Part shown: one piece after another, positions 1 to 5,990 of the stretch
Layout of the letters: each line of letters starts with the position of its first letter
How positions within the stretch are numbered: the first letter of the stretch is position 1
The notes under the pieces: generated by a model
Databases searched by the model: none
The model's input: the letters and a program-made list of their open reading frames with translations, nothing else
What the model was told of the DNA's origin: nothing
Program-made: the position numbers and the translations under genes
NCBI RefSeq assembly: GCF_048268525.1
Contig: NZ_JBLWVH010000044.1
Location: 1-6,549, forward strand
Length of the DNA: 6,549 nt
Direction of reading: 5' to 3'
Source: Maricaulis sp048268525
GTDB taxonomy: Bacteria > Pseudomonadota > Alphaproteobacteria > Caulobacterales > Maricaulaceae

Positions 1-111
1 ACCCTTGAGCTCGAAAACCGGCTGAGGCGAACTGGCTGACAAGACCTCAATGCTGCGATCCGAGCGCGCTCGAATGCCCATGACGGGACCCACCTTGCCG
101 GGTTCCGACAT
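1..111 (-). CDS. N-terminal fragment of a leftward gene, possibly MinC-like (partial)
   Basis: An open minus-strand frame begins with ATG at 111-109 and stays open for 37 codons to the window edge, so the rest of the gene lies outside. A purine-rich stretch, GGCGAGAG, sits just upstream (minus-strand reading of 117-124) with about five bases of spacing. Third codon positions are mostly G or C, as in the neighbouring real genes, whereas plus-strand frame 1 over the same bases meets a stop at 37-39 and has poor third-position bias. The visible protein has a polar, probably disordered start and ends in PVFELKG. Alphaproteobacterial MinC septum-site proteins often have a variable leader followed by a strand of the type F-x-L-K/R-G, so MinC is one possibility; seven residues are not enough to claim it. 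An alternative start is the internal ATG at 81-79. I am moderately confident that this is coding and unsure of its identity. Confidence 0.42.
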   Translation of the reverse strand, partial: MSEPGKVGPVMGIRARSDRSIEVLSASSPQPVFELKG

Positions 112-255
112 ACCCACTCTCGCCGCACATCAGGCGCAGATCAGAGCGTCTGCACCCCGGCCCTGCTGAATCACCCCGTCCCGCGAATTGCACAGCGTGC
201 GACTCCGCTTTATGCAGGGGCCAAATGTCGTGACCAGCACAAGCGAGTCGAGCCC
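112..255. promoter_or_regulatory. Divergent control region upstream of purS, with a weak sigma-70-like promoter candidate
   Basis: This 144-base stretch separates the leftward partial gene from purS and should hold promoters in both directions. Toward purS, the best candidate I see is TTGCAC (188-193) followed, after 17 bases, by TATGCA (211-216). The -35 is reasonable and the -10 is poor. A small perfect inverted repeat, GCAC-AGC-GTGC (190-200), overlaps the proposed -35, and GCAGA (136-140) pairs with TCTGC (149-153) farther upstream. Either could be an operator or chance. I do not recognise a purine riboswitch aptamer or a known pur operator here. The purS frame is open without a stop from position 40, but no PurS-like sequence precedes the GTG at 256. 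Confidence 0.3.
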
Positions 256-495
256 GTGAAAGCGAAAATCCACGTCTATCTGAAACCCGGCGTTCTGGAC
301 CCTCAGGGAGCCGCCGTTGCCGGTGCCCTGCACAATATGGGTTATGACGAGGTCGAAGCGGTCCGCCAGGGCAAGCTGATCGAGCTGGACCTGACCGGCG
401 ATGACGCCGAAGCGGCCCGCAAACGCGTCGACGAAATGTGTGCCAAACTCCTCTCCAACCCGGTGATCGAGAGCTACTCGATCGAACTGGCGTAG
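256..495 (+). CDS. purS: Phosphoribosylformylglycinamidine synthase subunit PurS
   Basis: PurS is the small non-catalytic subunit of the three-part FGAM synthase. In the family it forms a dimer that bridges PurL and PurQ and is thought to help ammonia pass from the glutaminase to the synthetase. The protein is 79 residues, the normal size. It opens with the family's strand MKAKIHVYLKPGVLDPQG, followed by the helix and Gly-rich turn ALHNMGYDEV (about 29-38) and a second strand QGKLIEL. The start is GTG at 256: it gives the expected N-terminus, although no strong Shine-Dalgarno is visible upstream (only a weak purine patch near 242-247). It leads a tight purSQL unit, 14 bases ahead of purQ, and its stop codon overlaps the purQ ribosome binding site. 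Assignment is firm from sequence pattern, size and context. Confidence 0.96.
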   Translation: MKAKIHVYLKPGVLDPQGAAVAGALHNMGYDEVEAVRQGKLIELDLTGDDAEAARKRVDEMCAKLLSNPVIESYSIELA

Positions 496-498
496 GAG
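494..498 (+). promoter_or_regulatory. Shine-Dalgarno of purQ overlapping the purS stop
   Basis: AGGAG overlaps the last two bases of the purS TAG stop (493-495) and lies 11 bases before the purQ ATG at 510. This places purQ's start inside a compact junction, fits translational coupling, and argues against longer in-frame starts within purS. Confidence 0.75.
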
Positions 499-509
499 AG
501 GCCGGCATC

Positions 510-1172
510 ATGAAATCCGCCGTCATCGTCTTCCCGGGCTCCAATTGCGATCGTGATGCCCACGACGCGATCGAGACAGTCACGGGTCAAAAACCGGCCA
601 TGGTCTGGCACCAGGAGAGCGAATTGCCCGAGGGCACACAGTTCGTGATGGTGCCAGGCGGGTTTTCCTATGGCGATTATCTGCGTTGCGGCTCGATGGC
701 CTCGCGCTCGGCCATCATGCCGGCCATCGTCGCCCACGCCGCCACCGGCGCACCGGTTCTGGGCGTGTGCAATGGCTTCCAGATCCTCACCGAGAGCGGG
801 CTTCTGCCGGGCGCGCTGATGCGCAATGCCGGGCTGAAATTCGTCTGCGAGAAAGCGCCGCTCACCGTCGAGAACGCCAACACGCAATTCACCTCGCGCT
901 ATGAGGCCGGCGCCCAGCTTCTGGTGCCCATCGCCCATCATGACGGCAATTATTTCGCCGATACCGACACGCTCGACCGCATCGAGGGCGAAGGCCAGGT
1001 GGTGTTCCGCTATGGCAAAAACCCCAATGGTTCGGCCCGCGACATCGCCGGCATCACCAATGAGCAAGGCAATGTCATGGGCATGATGCCCCACCCGGAA
1101 CGCGCCGTGGACACCGGCCATGGCGGCACGGATGGCTTGGCGCTGTTTGAATCTCTCCTCGGGAGTGCGTGA
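510..1172 (+). CDS. purQ: Phosphoribosylformylglycinamidine synthase subunit PurQ (glutaminase)
   Basis: PurQ is the class I glutamine amidotransferase subunit of FGAM synthase; it hydrolyses glutamine and passes ammonia to PurL. The protein is 220 residues, typical for the family. It begins with the characteristic MKSAVIVFPGSNCDRD. The nucleophile elbow GVCNGFQ places the catalytic cysteine at Cys87, and the rest of the triad is in MMPHPER (His195 and Glu197). An oxyanion-region motif PGGFSYGDYLR (49-59) is also intact. All catalytic residues are present, so the subunit should be active. The ATG at 510 is chosen over an in-frame start at 438 because the extra N-terminal residues would only be purS read in another frame. 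The gene ends in TGA at 1170-1172, directly against purL; a GTG at 1169 overlaps this stop by four bases. It acts in the cytoplasm with PurS and PurL. Confidence 0.97.
   Translation: MKSAVIVFPGSNCDRDAHDAIETVTGQKPAMVWHQESELPEGTQFVMVPGGFSYGDYLRCGSMASRSAIMPAIVAHAATGAPVLGVCNGFQILTESGLLPGALMRNAGLKFVCEKAPLTVENANTQFTSRYEAGAQLLVPIAHHDGNYFADTDTLDRIEGEGQVVFRYGKNPNGSARDIAGITNEQGNVMGMMPHPERAVDTGHGGTDGLALFESLLGSA
1161..1165 (+). promoter_or_regulatory. Shine-Dalgarno that favours the ATG at 1175 as purL start
   Basis: GGGAG lies inside the end of purQ. Its spacing is nine bases to ATG 1175 but only three to the alternative GTG at 1169, which is too close for normal initiation. This is the reason for preferring the ATG start of purL. 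Confidence 0.6.
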
Positions 1173-1174
1173 CG

Positions 1175-3400
1175 ATGACCCAATACGCTGAAGGCATCAC
1201 CGCCGAGATCGTCAAGGAACACGGTATCAATGACGCCGAGTACGCCGTCATTCTGGACCGTCTGGGCCGGGCGCCGAACCTGGTTGAGCTGGGTATCTTC
1301 TCGGTCATGTGGTCCGAGCATTGTTCCTACAAATCCTCCCGCGCGCATCTGGGCCGTCTGCCGACCTCCGGCGAGAAGGTGATCCAGGGACCGGGCGAGA
1401 ATGCCGGTGTGATCGATATCGGCGATGGTCAGGCGTGTATTTTCAAAATGGAAAGCCACAACCACCCCTCCTTCATCGAGCCCTATCAGGGTGCGGCGAC
1501 GGGCGTGGGCGGCATTTTGCGCGATGTTTTCACCATGGGCGCGCGCCCGGTGGCGCTGATGAATGCGCTGCGCTTTGGTGCGCCCGAGCACAAGAAGACC
1601 ACGCATCTGGTCTCCGGTGTGGTGGCTGGCATTGGCGGTTACGGCAATTGCGTCGGCGTGCCGACCGTCGGCGGCGAGACCAATTTCCACTCCGGCTATA
1701 ACGGCAATATCCTGGTCAATGCGATGGCCGTCGGCCTCGCGGACGCCGATAATATCTTCTACGCCCGCGGCGCCGAGCCGGGCCAGCCGATCGTCTATGT
1801 CGGCTCCAAGACCGGCCGCGACGGCATCCACGGCGCGACCATGGCCTCGGCCGAGTTCGATGATGCCTCCGAGGAAAAGCGTCCCACCGTCCAGGTCGGT
1901 GACCCCTTCACCGAGAAAAAACTGATCGAGGCCTGCCTCGAGCTGATGGCCACCGATGCCATCGCCGCGATCCAGGACATGGGCGCTGCCGGCCTCACTT
2001 CCTCCTCGGTCGAAATGGCCGACAAGGGCGGGATCGGCATCGCGCTCGACATGGACAAGGTGCCCCAGCGCGAAACCAATATGACGACCTATGAGATGAT
2101 GCTCTCGGAAAGCCAGGAGCGCATGCTGGTCATCATGAAGCCGGGTCGCGAGGACGTCGCCTACGAGATCTTCAAGAAGTGGGAACTCGATGTCGCCGTG
2201 ATCGGCGAGACCACGGATACCGGTCGCATGGTCCTCACCCACAAGGGCGAAACCGTCTGCGATATCCCGGTCGCGCCGCTGGCCGATGACGCCCCGAAAT
2301 ATGAGCGCCCCTATTTCGCCCCGGAAGTGCGCGCCCAGCTGAATGCCAAGGATGTCGCCCAGCCGTCGCATATGGGCGAGATCCTGCTGAAGATCATGTC
2401 GAGCCCGGACATGGCCTCCAAGGCGTGGATCTGGAAACAGTATGACCGCCACGTCATGGCCGACACCGCGGCCTCCTCCGAAGACCCGTCCGATGCCGCC
2501 ATTGTTCGCGTGCACGGCACGAAGAAGGCGCTGGCCATCACCACCGATTGCACGCCGCGCTATTGTTTCGCCAATCCGTTCGAAGGCGGCAAGCAGGCCG
2601 TCGCCGAAGCCTGGCGCAATCTGACCGCCACCGGCGCCGACCCGATCGCGATTACCGATTGCCTCAATTTCGGCAATCCCGAGCGCGAAGAGATCATGGG
2701 CCAGTTCGTCGGCTGTATCGACGGCATGGCCGAAGCCTGTGCCAAGCTCGACTTCCCGGTCGTGTCCGGCAATGTCAGCCTCTATAACGAGACCAATGGC
2801 GTCGCCATTCCGCCGACGCCGGCGATCGGTGGTGTCGGCCTGATCCCGGACATGGACCAGCGCGCCCATTTCGGTGGCATGCGCGAAGGCGATATCCTGA
2901 TCGTGGTCGGCGAGACCGAAGGCGCGCTGGGCGCCTCGGTCTACCTCAAGGTGATCGAGAACCGCGAAGATGGCGGTGCGCCGCTGGTCGATCTCGATGT
3001 CGAGAAAGCCAATGGCGATTTCGTCCGCGGGCAGATCCGCTCGGGCCGCATCTCGGCCTGTCATGACCTGTCCGATGGCGGCCTCGCCTGCGCCGCCGCC
3101 GACATGGCAATGGCCTCGAACATGGGCGTCAAGCTGGCCCATGAAGGCAATGTGCCAATGCACGGCTATCTCTTCGGTGAGGACCAGGGCCGCTATCTGC
3201 TGGCCTCCGCCAAGGAAGACGCCATCGCCATCCTGCAGGACGCCAAGGCTGACGGCGTGCCCGTCCATGTAGTCGGCCTGGCCGGTGGTACAGCCGTCAC
3301 CGTCAACGGCGCCCACCCGCTGGAGCTGGACCGCCTGCGCGCGGCCTGGGAAGGCTGGATGCCCGGTTTGATGGACCAGCTGGTCGAAGCGGCGGAATAA
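1175..3400 (+). CDS. purL: Phosphoribosylformylglycinamidine synthase subunit PurL (synthetase)
   Basis: PurL is the ATP-dependent synthetase subunit of FGAM synthase, converting FGAR plus ammonia to FGAM in the cytoplasm. The protein is 741 residues, matching the 'small' PurL that works with separate PurS and PurQ rather than the roughly 1,300-residue fused enzyme. It has the duplicated AIRS-like architecture. The first half carries SEHCSYKSSR (47-56), ESHNHPS (93-99), the glycine-rich stretch near 146-168, and QDMGAAGLTSSS (267-278). The second half carries TDCLNFGNP (494-502), SGNVSLYNET (531-540), HDLSDGGL (630-637) and GED (668-670). No frameshift or missing motif is visible. The start is taken as ATG 1175 because of ribosome-binding-site spacing; GTG 1169 would add two residues and overlap the purQ stop. 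TAA at 3398-3400 is followed after 12 bases by the stop of a gene on the other strand, with no clear terminator hairpin between. Confidence 0.98.
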   Translation: MTQYAEGITAEIVKEHGINDAEYAVILDRLGRAPNLVELGIFSVMWSEHCSYKSSRAHLGRLPTSGEKVIQGPGENAGVIDIGDGQACIFKMESHNHPSFIEPYQGAATGVGGILRDVFTMGARPVALMNALRFGAPEHKKTTHLVSGVVAGIGGYGNCVGVPTVGGETNFHSGYNGNILVNAMAVGLADADNIFYARGAEPGQPIVYVGSKTGRDGIHGATMASAEFDDASEEKRPTVQVGDPFTEKKLIEACLELMATDAIAAIQDMGAAGLTSSSVEMADKGGIGIALDMDKVPQRETNMTTYEMMLSESQERMLVIMKPGREDVAYEIFKKWELDVAVIGETTDTGRMVLTHKGETVCDIPVAPLADDAPKYERPYFAPEVRAQLNAKDVAQPSHMGEILLKIMSSPDMASKAWIWKQYDRHVMADTAASSEDPSDAAIVRVHGTKKALAITTDCTPRYCFANPFEGGKQAVAEAWRNLTATGADPIAITDCLNFGNPEREEIMGQFVGCIDGMAEACAKLDFPVVSGNVSLYNETNGVAIPPTPAIGGVGLIPDMDQRAHFGGMREGDILIVVGETEGALGASVYLKVIENREDGGAPLVDLDVEKANGDFVRGQIRSGRISACHDLSDGGLACAAADMAMASNMGVKLAHEGNVPMHGYLFGEDQGRYLLASAKEDAIAILQDAKADGVPVHVVGLAGGTAVTVNGAHPLELDRLRAAWEGWMPGLMDQLVEAAE

Positions 3401-3412
3401 GTCCGTCCCTGG

Positions 3413-3967
3413 CTACAGATAGCGCCGGATCCGCGCACGGTAATCGGCATAGGCTGCCGCGAAGACACGGTCCAGGTGCGGCTCTTCCACGCGCGTGATG
3501 AAGACGTGGATGATCAGCGCAAACAGGGCCGAGCTTGTCAGCGCCAGGATGGAACCGGCGGCCGCGGCAGCGCCGAAGAACATGGCGGCATAGCCGACAT
3601 ATTGCGGATTGCGGGAAAACCGGTAGATGCCGCCTTCAATCAGGCGATCCTCCAGCAAGCCATAAACGCGCTTCTGGGAGCCGTAAGCGATCCGGCCGGC
3701 TGCAATCACCCCTGCACCGGCGGAGAGCAACAGCCCGCCTGCAGCGAGGCTCACGGCCGTGACCGGCCAGAGACTTCCCCGATCGACAATGGCCAAGGCA
3801 AGTGTGGCCAACGCCTGCCCATGCATCACGCCCCCTGACCAGCTGGCTGTAGCGGGTGTCCATTTACCCTGTCTTTCAAACTCCCGCCGGGCCCGGATCA
3901 TGAAGGGGATGGCGAGGATAGCGTTGAACAGGATGTAGACGCAGAGCACGATTGCAAGCAGTGACAT
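3413..3967 (-). CDS. Integral-membrane methyltransferase of the ICMT/PEMT-like family
   Basis: The protein is 184 residues, strongly hydrophobic, with likely membrane segments near residues 2-22, 50-62, 67-92, 122-140 and 142-158. The C-terminal half carries the family signature: GGIYRFSRNPQYVGY (112-126), then EEPHL (161-165), then AYADYRARIRRYL to the end. This G-x-Y-x-x-S-R-N-P-x-Y ... E-E pattern is the SAM-binding hallmark of isoprenylcysteine carboxyl methyltransferase-like and phospholipid N-methyltransferase-like bacterial proteins. The substrate cannot be read from sequence, and bacterial members are mostly uncharacterised. The start is ATG at 3967-3965, preceded by GGAAAG (minus-strand reading of 3977-3982) with nine bases of spacing; a TTG at 3994 would add nine residues but lacks as good a site. 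It converges on purL, and lies 79 bases downstream of the peptidase gene on the same strand, with its own possible promoter in that gap. Confidence 0.82.
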   Translation of the reverse strand: MSLLAIVLCVYILFNAILAIPFMIRARREFERQGKWTPATASWSGGVMHGQALATLALAIVDRGSLWPVTAVSLAAGGLLLSAGAGVIAAGRIAYGSQKRVYGLLEDRLIEGGIYRFSRNPQYVGYAAMFFGAAAAAGSILALTSSALFALIIHVFITRVEEPHLDRVFAAAYADYRARIRRYL

Positions 3968-3976
3968 GAGTGAAGA

Positions 3977-3982
3977 CTTTCC
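3977..3982 (-). promoter_or_regulatory. Shine-Dalgarno that sets the methyltransferase start at 3967
   Basis: Read on the minus strand this is GGAAAG, nine bases before the ATG at 3967-3965. It lies inside the longer alternative reading frame that begins with TTG at 3994, so it supports the shorter protein. Confidence 0.5.
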
Positions 3983-4008
3983 GACCAGATCCAATACCTG
4001 CCGGAAAG

Positions 4009-4037
4009 CCTAATCTCTCTAGCCGCTAGAGCTTCAA
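4009..4037 (-). promoter_or_regulatory. Possible promoter with a palindromic operator in its spacer, upstream of the membrane methyltransferase
   Basis: On the minus strand, TTGAAG (4037-4032) is followed by 17 bases and then ATTAGG (4014-4009), or by 16 bases and GATTAG. The -35 matches four of six consensus bases; the -10 is weak. The spacer is almost filled by a perfect 7-bp inverted repeat with one central base, CTCTAGC-C-GCTAGAG (4017-4031, plus-strand reading). A one-base loop makes it a poor RNA hairpin, so a protein-binding site is more likely than a terminator. The adjoining GCTT-C-AAGC (4031-4039) is a second small palindrome. The element lies between the peptidase stop (4047) and the methyltransferase start (3967). 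The repeat is certain; its role is inference. Confidence 0.3.
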
Positions 4038-4046
4038 GCGTTTTCT

Positions 4047-5006
4047 TTACCGCCCCGAAGCCTCGCCGATCATGTCAAGCTGCGCGTCCGACTGACGCGC
4101 GAAATCGGCAATCGCGTCACTGGCATCCTGGAAGAAGTCCAGCGTCATGTTCTCATAGGTATCGGTTGGCTGGTGGTAGTGCGGGTGGAAGTCGACGCCC
4201 AGATAGATGAAGGGGATGCCGGCGGCGTGGAAGGCGCCGCTATCGGTCAGATTGGTCCAGTCACCACCCGGCTCCTCGGTCGGCTCGTCATAGCCCATTG
4301 GCATCGACACGGTGGCGCGCGTGGCGACGTCTTCGACGATCGGCGTCAGATAGGGATAGTGATATGTCCCGACGGCCCACAGGATGCGGTCGGTCGACAT
4401 GGCGACCATGTCCATATTCAGGTTGAAGGTGATGTTCTCGACCGGGATGGGCGGGTCAGCGACAAAGGCCCGTGCGCCCTGGAGGCCATTTTCCTCGGCA
4501 TCGACGAAAGCGAAGATGACGTCATGCTCGGGCGGTTCCGCCAGGAACATCTCGGCGACGGCCAGCACCGACGCGACGCCGGAGGCATTGTCATCGGCAC
4601 CATTCCAGATCTGCGCTCCGCGCATGCCCTCATGATCATAATGGGCCGACACCACCATGGTGCGGTCGCTGTCGCTGGTCCCCTCGATCAGGGCCAGGAT
4701 ATTGGTGCCGTCGACCTTTTCGGGTGATCGCGGCATCTCGAAGCTGAAGACATGCTCATAGCTGTCGCCGACCGGCTCGACGCCCATCGTTTCAAGGCGT
4801 TCGATAATAAAGGCGCGGGCCCGGGCATTGCCGTCGGTTGCGACCGCCCGGCCTTGCATGTCATCGGCGGCCAGTATGCGCAGATCGGAGAGCAATTGCT
4901 CACGATCCAGAGCCCAGCCCGCACCGTCTTCCGCCGGCTGCATGGCCACACAGGCGGTCGCCAACAAGCTGACGGACAGGATGGACGAAACCGATAGTAC
5001 GCGCAT
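4047..5006 (-). CDS. M28-family zinc metallopeptidase, putative lipoprotein
   Basis: The 319-residue protein belongs to the M28 (aminopeptidase Y / Aeromonas-type) family of two-metal exopeptidases. It starts with a basic-hydrophobic signal ending in LLATAC, so Cys19 is the probable lipidated residue after signal peptidase II cleavage. This suggests a membrane-anchored enzyme facing the periplasm. The -3 residue of the lipobox is Ala rather than Leu, so it is slightly off-consensus. Metal and catalytic positions appear in order: AHYDH (121-125, His122 ligand), GADDNASG (137-144, bridging Asp), DAEENGLQGA (169-178, Glu171 general base and Glu172 ligand), NMDM (Asp199) and HYHQPTDTYE (276-285, His278). 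The set looks complete, so activity is expected; the specific peptide substrate is unknown. The start at 5006 is preferred because CGGGGA (5018-5013 on this strand) precedes it by six bases and it gives a clean signal; 21 upstream in-frame residues from 5069 look non-coding. The YHS gene lies 77 bases upstream on the same strand. Confidence 0.88.
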   Translation of the reverse strand: MRVLSVSSILSVSLLATACVAMQPAEDGAGWALDREQLLSDLRILAADDMQGRAVATDGNARARAFIIERLETMGVEPVGDSYEHVFSFEMPRSPEKVDGTNILALIEGTSDSDRTMVVSAHYDHEGMRGAQIWNGADDNASGVASVLAVAEMFLAEPPEHDVIFAFVDAEENGLQGARAFVADPPIPVENITFNLNMDMVAMSTDRILWAVGTYHYPYLTPIVEDVATRATVSMPMGYDEPTEEPGGDWTNLTDSGAFHAAGIPFIYLGVDFHPHYHQPTDTYENMTLDFFQDASDAIADFARQSDAQLDMIGEASGR

Positions 5007-5083
5007 GGATAATCCCCGTTGGTGCTGTTGACGACGAGACTGCCATGTCCGCCGCGCCGGCCCCACCAAAATATCCGTAACAA

Positions 5084-5587
5084 TCAGAACCAGCGGCTCG
5101 GACGGGCCGCCGGCTCGTCTTCATGATCGGGCCAGTTGGCCTCGGACCGCTCCAGATATCCCGGAATGTCCTGCTCCCAGCGTTCCTGGATCGAGGGCGA
5201 AAAGTTCATGTACAGCACGCCGTCCACGACCCGGTAGGCGAGCGGATCCGAGCGAACCTTGCGATCATTGGCCAGGGCATAGGCACAATGGCCATCATAG
5301 GCCGGCGCATAGCGCACTGGATTGTCGATGAACAGGTCACGATTGGCTTCAGTCGCGAAATACCAGACCACGCCACCATACTCCGCCGTGATGCTCTCGA
5401 GCCCCGGCAGTGGCGCCTCTGCGGTATGGTAGGACACCACATCATTGCCGCCGACCGGACGGCCGTCCCGGTCGAGATACGGGTCTCCGGCAAACGCCAT
5501 GCCGGCCGGCAAAATGGTCGCCAGGGCCAGATAGACCAGGCCGAGGCCCAGCCGGAGGGTGGTTTTGGCAGTCATCAGGCGTGTCAT
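5084..5587 (-). CDS. Secreted YHS-domain protein
   Basis: The protein has 167 residues. It starts with a signal peptide: basic start, hydrophobic run at about 13-30, and a likely signal peptidase I site after AFA (residues 31-33). The mature part matches a family of exported bacterial YHS-domain proteins: NDVVSYHT (48-55) early on, VVWYFATEANRDLFIDNPVR (73-92), YDGHCAYA (97-104), then YRVVDGVLYMNFS (118-130) and ERWEQDIPGYL to NWP (135-152). YHS domains are related to metal-binding TRASH-type folds, but this subgroup has only one cysteine here (Cys101), so metal binding is not assured. Its biochemical role is unknown. The tail after NWP is short, acidic then basic. The start at 5587 has AAGGGA (5600-5595 on this strand) seven bases upstream; a Met at codon 5 is an alternative. 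It is probably the first gene of a minus-strand run with the peptidase and methyltransferase, and is divergent from bolA. Confidence 0.85.
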   Translation of the reverse strand: MTRLMTAKTTLRLGLGLVYLALATILPAGMAFAGDPYLDRDGRPVGGNDVVSYHTAEAPLPGLESITAEYGGVVWYFATEANRDLFIDNPVRYAPAYDGHCAYALANDRKVRSDPLAYRVVDGVLYMNFSPSIQERWEQDIPGYLERSEANWPDHEDEPAARPSRWF

Positions 5588-5756
5588 GCTCTTTTCCCTT
5601 GTCGCGGTCGCGATTAGCTTGACTCAGATATGGGCGATTGATGCCCTGCAGAACAATGCACGCCGCGACACATTCGGTCACGCTCATGGCGGTCGAATGT
5701 GATCCGCTGTGAAACCGCCATCGCCTGCAGTCAGGCCGCCGACAAGGACGCACCCC
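5588..5756. promoter_or_regulatory. Divergent control region between the YHS gene and bolA
   Basis: This 169-base region should drive the YHS gene leftward and bolA rightward. On the plus strand TTGACT (5619-5624) matches five of six bases of a -35 box, but no convincing -10 follows at normal spacing. On the minus strand GCTAAT (5620-5615) resembles a -10, without a good -35. Close to the YHS start there is TCGCG-GT-CGCGA (5602-5613), which also reads as two tandem copies of GTCGCG at 5601-5612. A larger inverted repeat at 5669-5701 is listed separately. AAGGA at 5744-5748 is the bolA ribosome binding site, eight bases before its ATG. Confidence 0.4.
5669..5701. repeat. 8-bp perfect inverted repeat upstream of bolA
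   Basis: CACATTCG (5669-5676) is exactly mirrored by CGAATGTG (5694-5701). If transcribed, the stem extends inward by G-U, U-G and C-G pairs, giving about 11 pairs around an 11-base loop. The inner flanks also contain CGGTC as a direct repeat (5675-5679 and 5690-5694). No U-tract follows on either strand, so it is not a typical terminator. It ends 55 bases before the bolA start and could be a dimeric regulator site or a leader hairpin. The repeat is seen directly; the function is unknown. Confidence 0.5.
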
Positions 5757-5990
5757 ATGCCCATGCCCGCCGACGACATCATCGCCCTTATCAAGGCCGG
5801 GATCCCGGACGCCGAAATCACCATGACCGATCTGGCCGGTGACAATGATCACTGGCAGGCCCTCGTGGTCTCGGAAAGCTTCCGCGGCAAGCTGCGTGTG
5901 GCCCAGCATCAGATGGTCTATGCCGCGCTAGGCGACAAGATGGGTGGGGAGTTGCACGCGCTGGCCCTGGAAACCCGGACCCCCGATTGA
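5757..5990 (+). CDS. BolA/IbaG-family protein
   Basis: The product is 77 residues, the usual size for the short BolA/IbaG group. BolA-type proteins pair with monothiol glutaredoxins through a bridging [2Fe-2S] cluster and take part in iron-sulfur handling or iron sensing in the cytoplasm. The sequence shows the family pattern: DLAGDNDHWQALVVSESF (25-42), then GKLRVAQHQMVYAAL (44-58) and the conserved histidine in LHALALET (His68). His32, in the loop before the beta strand, sits where cluster-ligand Cys or His residues occur in relatives; this assignment is by pattern only. The start is ATG 5757, eight bases after AAGGA; a second ATG at 5763 has worse spacing, and an upstream in-frame start at 5709 would add unlike-family residues. 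The TGA stop at 5988-5990 shares its last base with the ATG of the following gene, so the two are probably translated together. Confidence 0.93.
   Translation: MPMPADDIIALIKAGIPDAEITMTDLAGDNDHWQALVVSESFRGKLRVAQHQMVYAALGDKMGGELHALALETRTPD

Noticed and set aside
1..39. A plus-strand C-terminal tail ending at the TGA at 37-39, perhaps purC upstream of purS
   Set aside because: The 12 visible residues do not resemble a PurC end and third positions are not G/C-biased, unlike the minus-strand reading of the same bases.
112..255. A purine riboswitch ahead of purSQL
   Set aside because: I see no conserved aptamer core, no three-way junction pairing and no terminator-antiterminator arrangement. The visible inverted repeats are short.
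438..509. An earlier in-frame start for purQ
   Set aside because: It would overlap purS by 58 bases and add residues that are not PurQ-like. ATG 510 has its own Shine-Dalgarno and gives the standard N-terminus.
47..583. A 178-codon minus-strand frame spanning purS and the control region
   Set aside because: It runs antisense through purS and into purQ and is Arg/Pro/Ser-rich with no recognisable domain. The frame starting at 111 on the same strand, which does not overlap purS, looks more like a real gene start.
1010..3316. A 768-codon open frame on the minus strand opposite purL
   Set aside because: It is a mirror of the strong third-position G/C bias in purL. The plus-strand PurL is complete with all family motifs, while the antisense translation is rich in Gly, His, Asp and Ala without recognisable domains.
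3401..3436. A bidirectional terminator between purL and the methyltransferase gene
   Set aside because: The gap is only 12 bases. The nearest palindrome (CGGATCCG, 3426-3433) is inside coding sequence and is not followed by a T-run on either strand.
4031..4048. A rho-independent terminator formed by GCTTCAAGC and the following TTTTCTTT on the plus strand
   Set aside because: The stem is only four pairs with a one-base loop, and no plus-strand gene would need a terminator here.
4173..4727. A 184-codon plus-strand frame opposite the M28 peptidase
   Set aside because: It is antisense to a peptidase with an intact metal-ligand set and looks like the usual high-GC shadow, with no domain or ribosome binding site.
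5123..5617. A 164-codon plus-strand frame opposite the YHS gene
   Set aside because: It is antisense to a clear signal-peptide-bearing YHS protein and has no recognisable family features.
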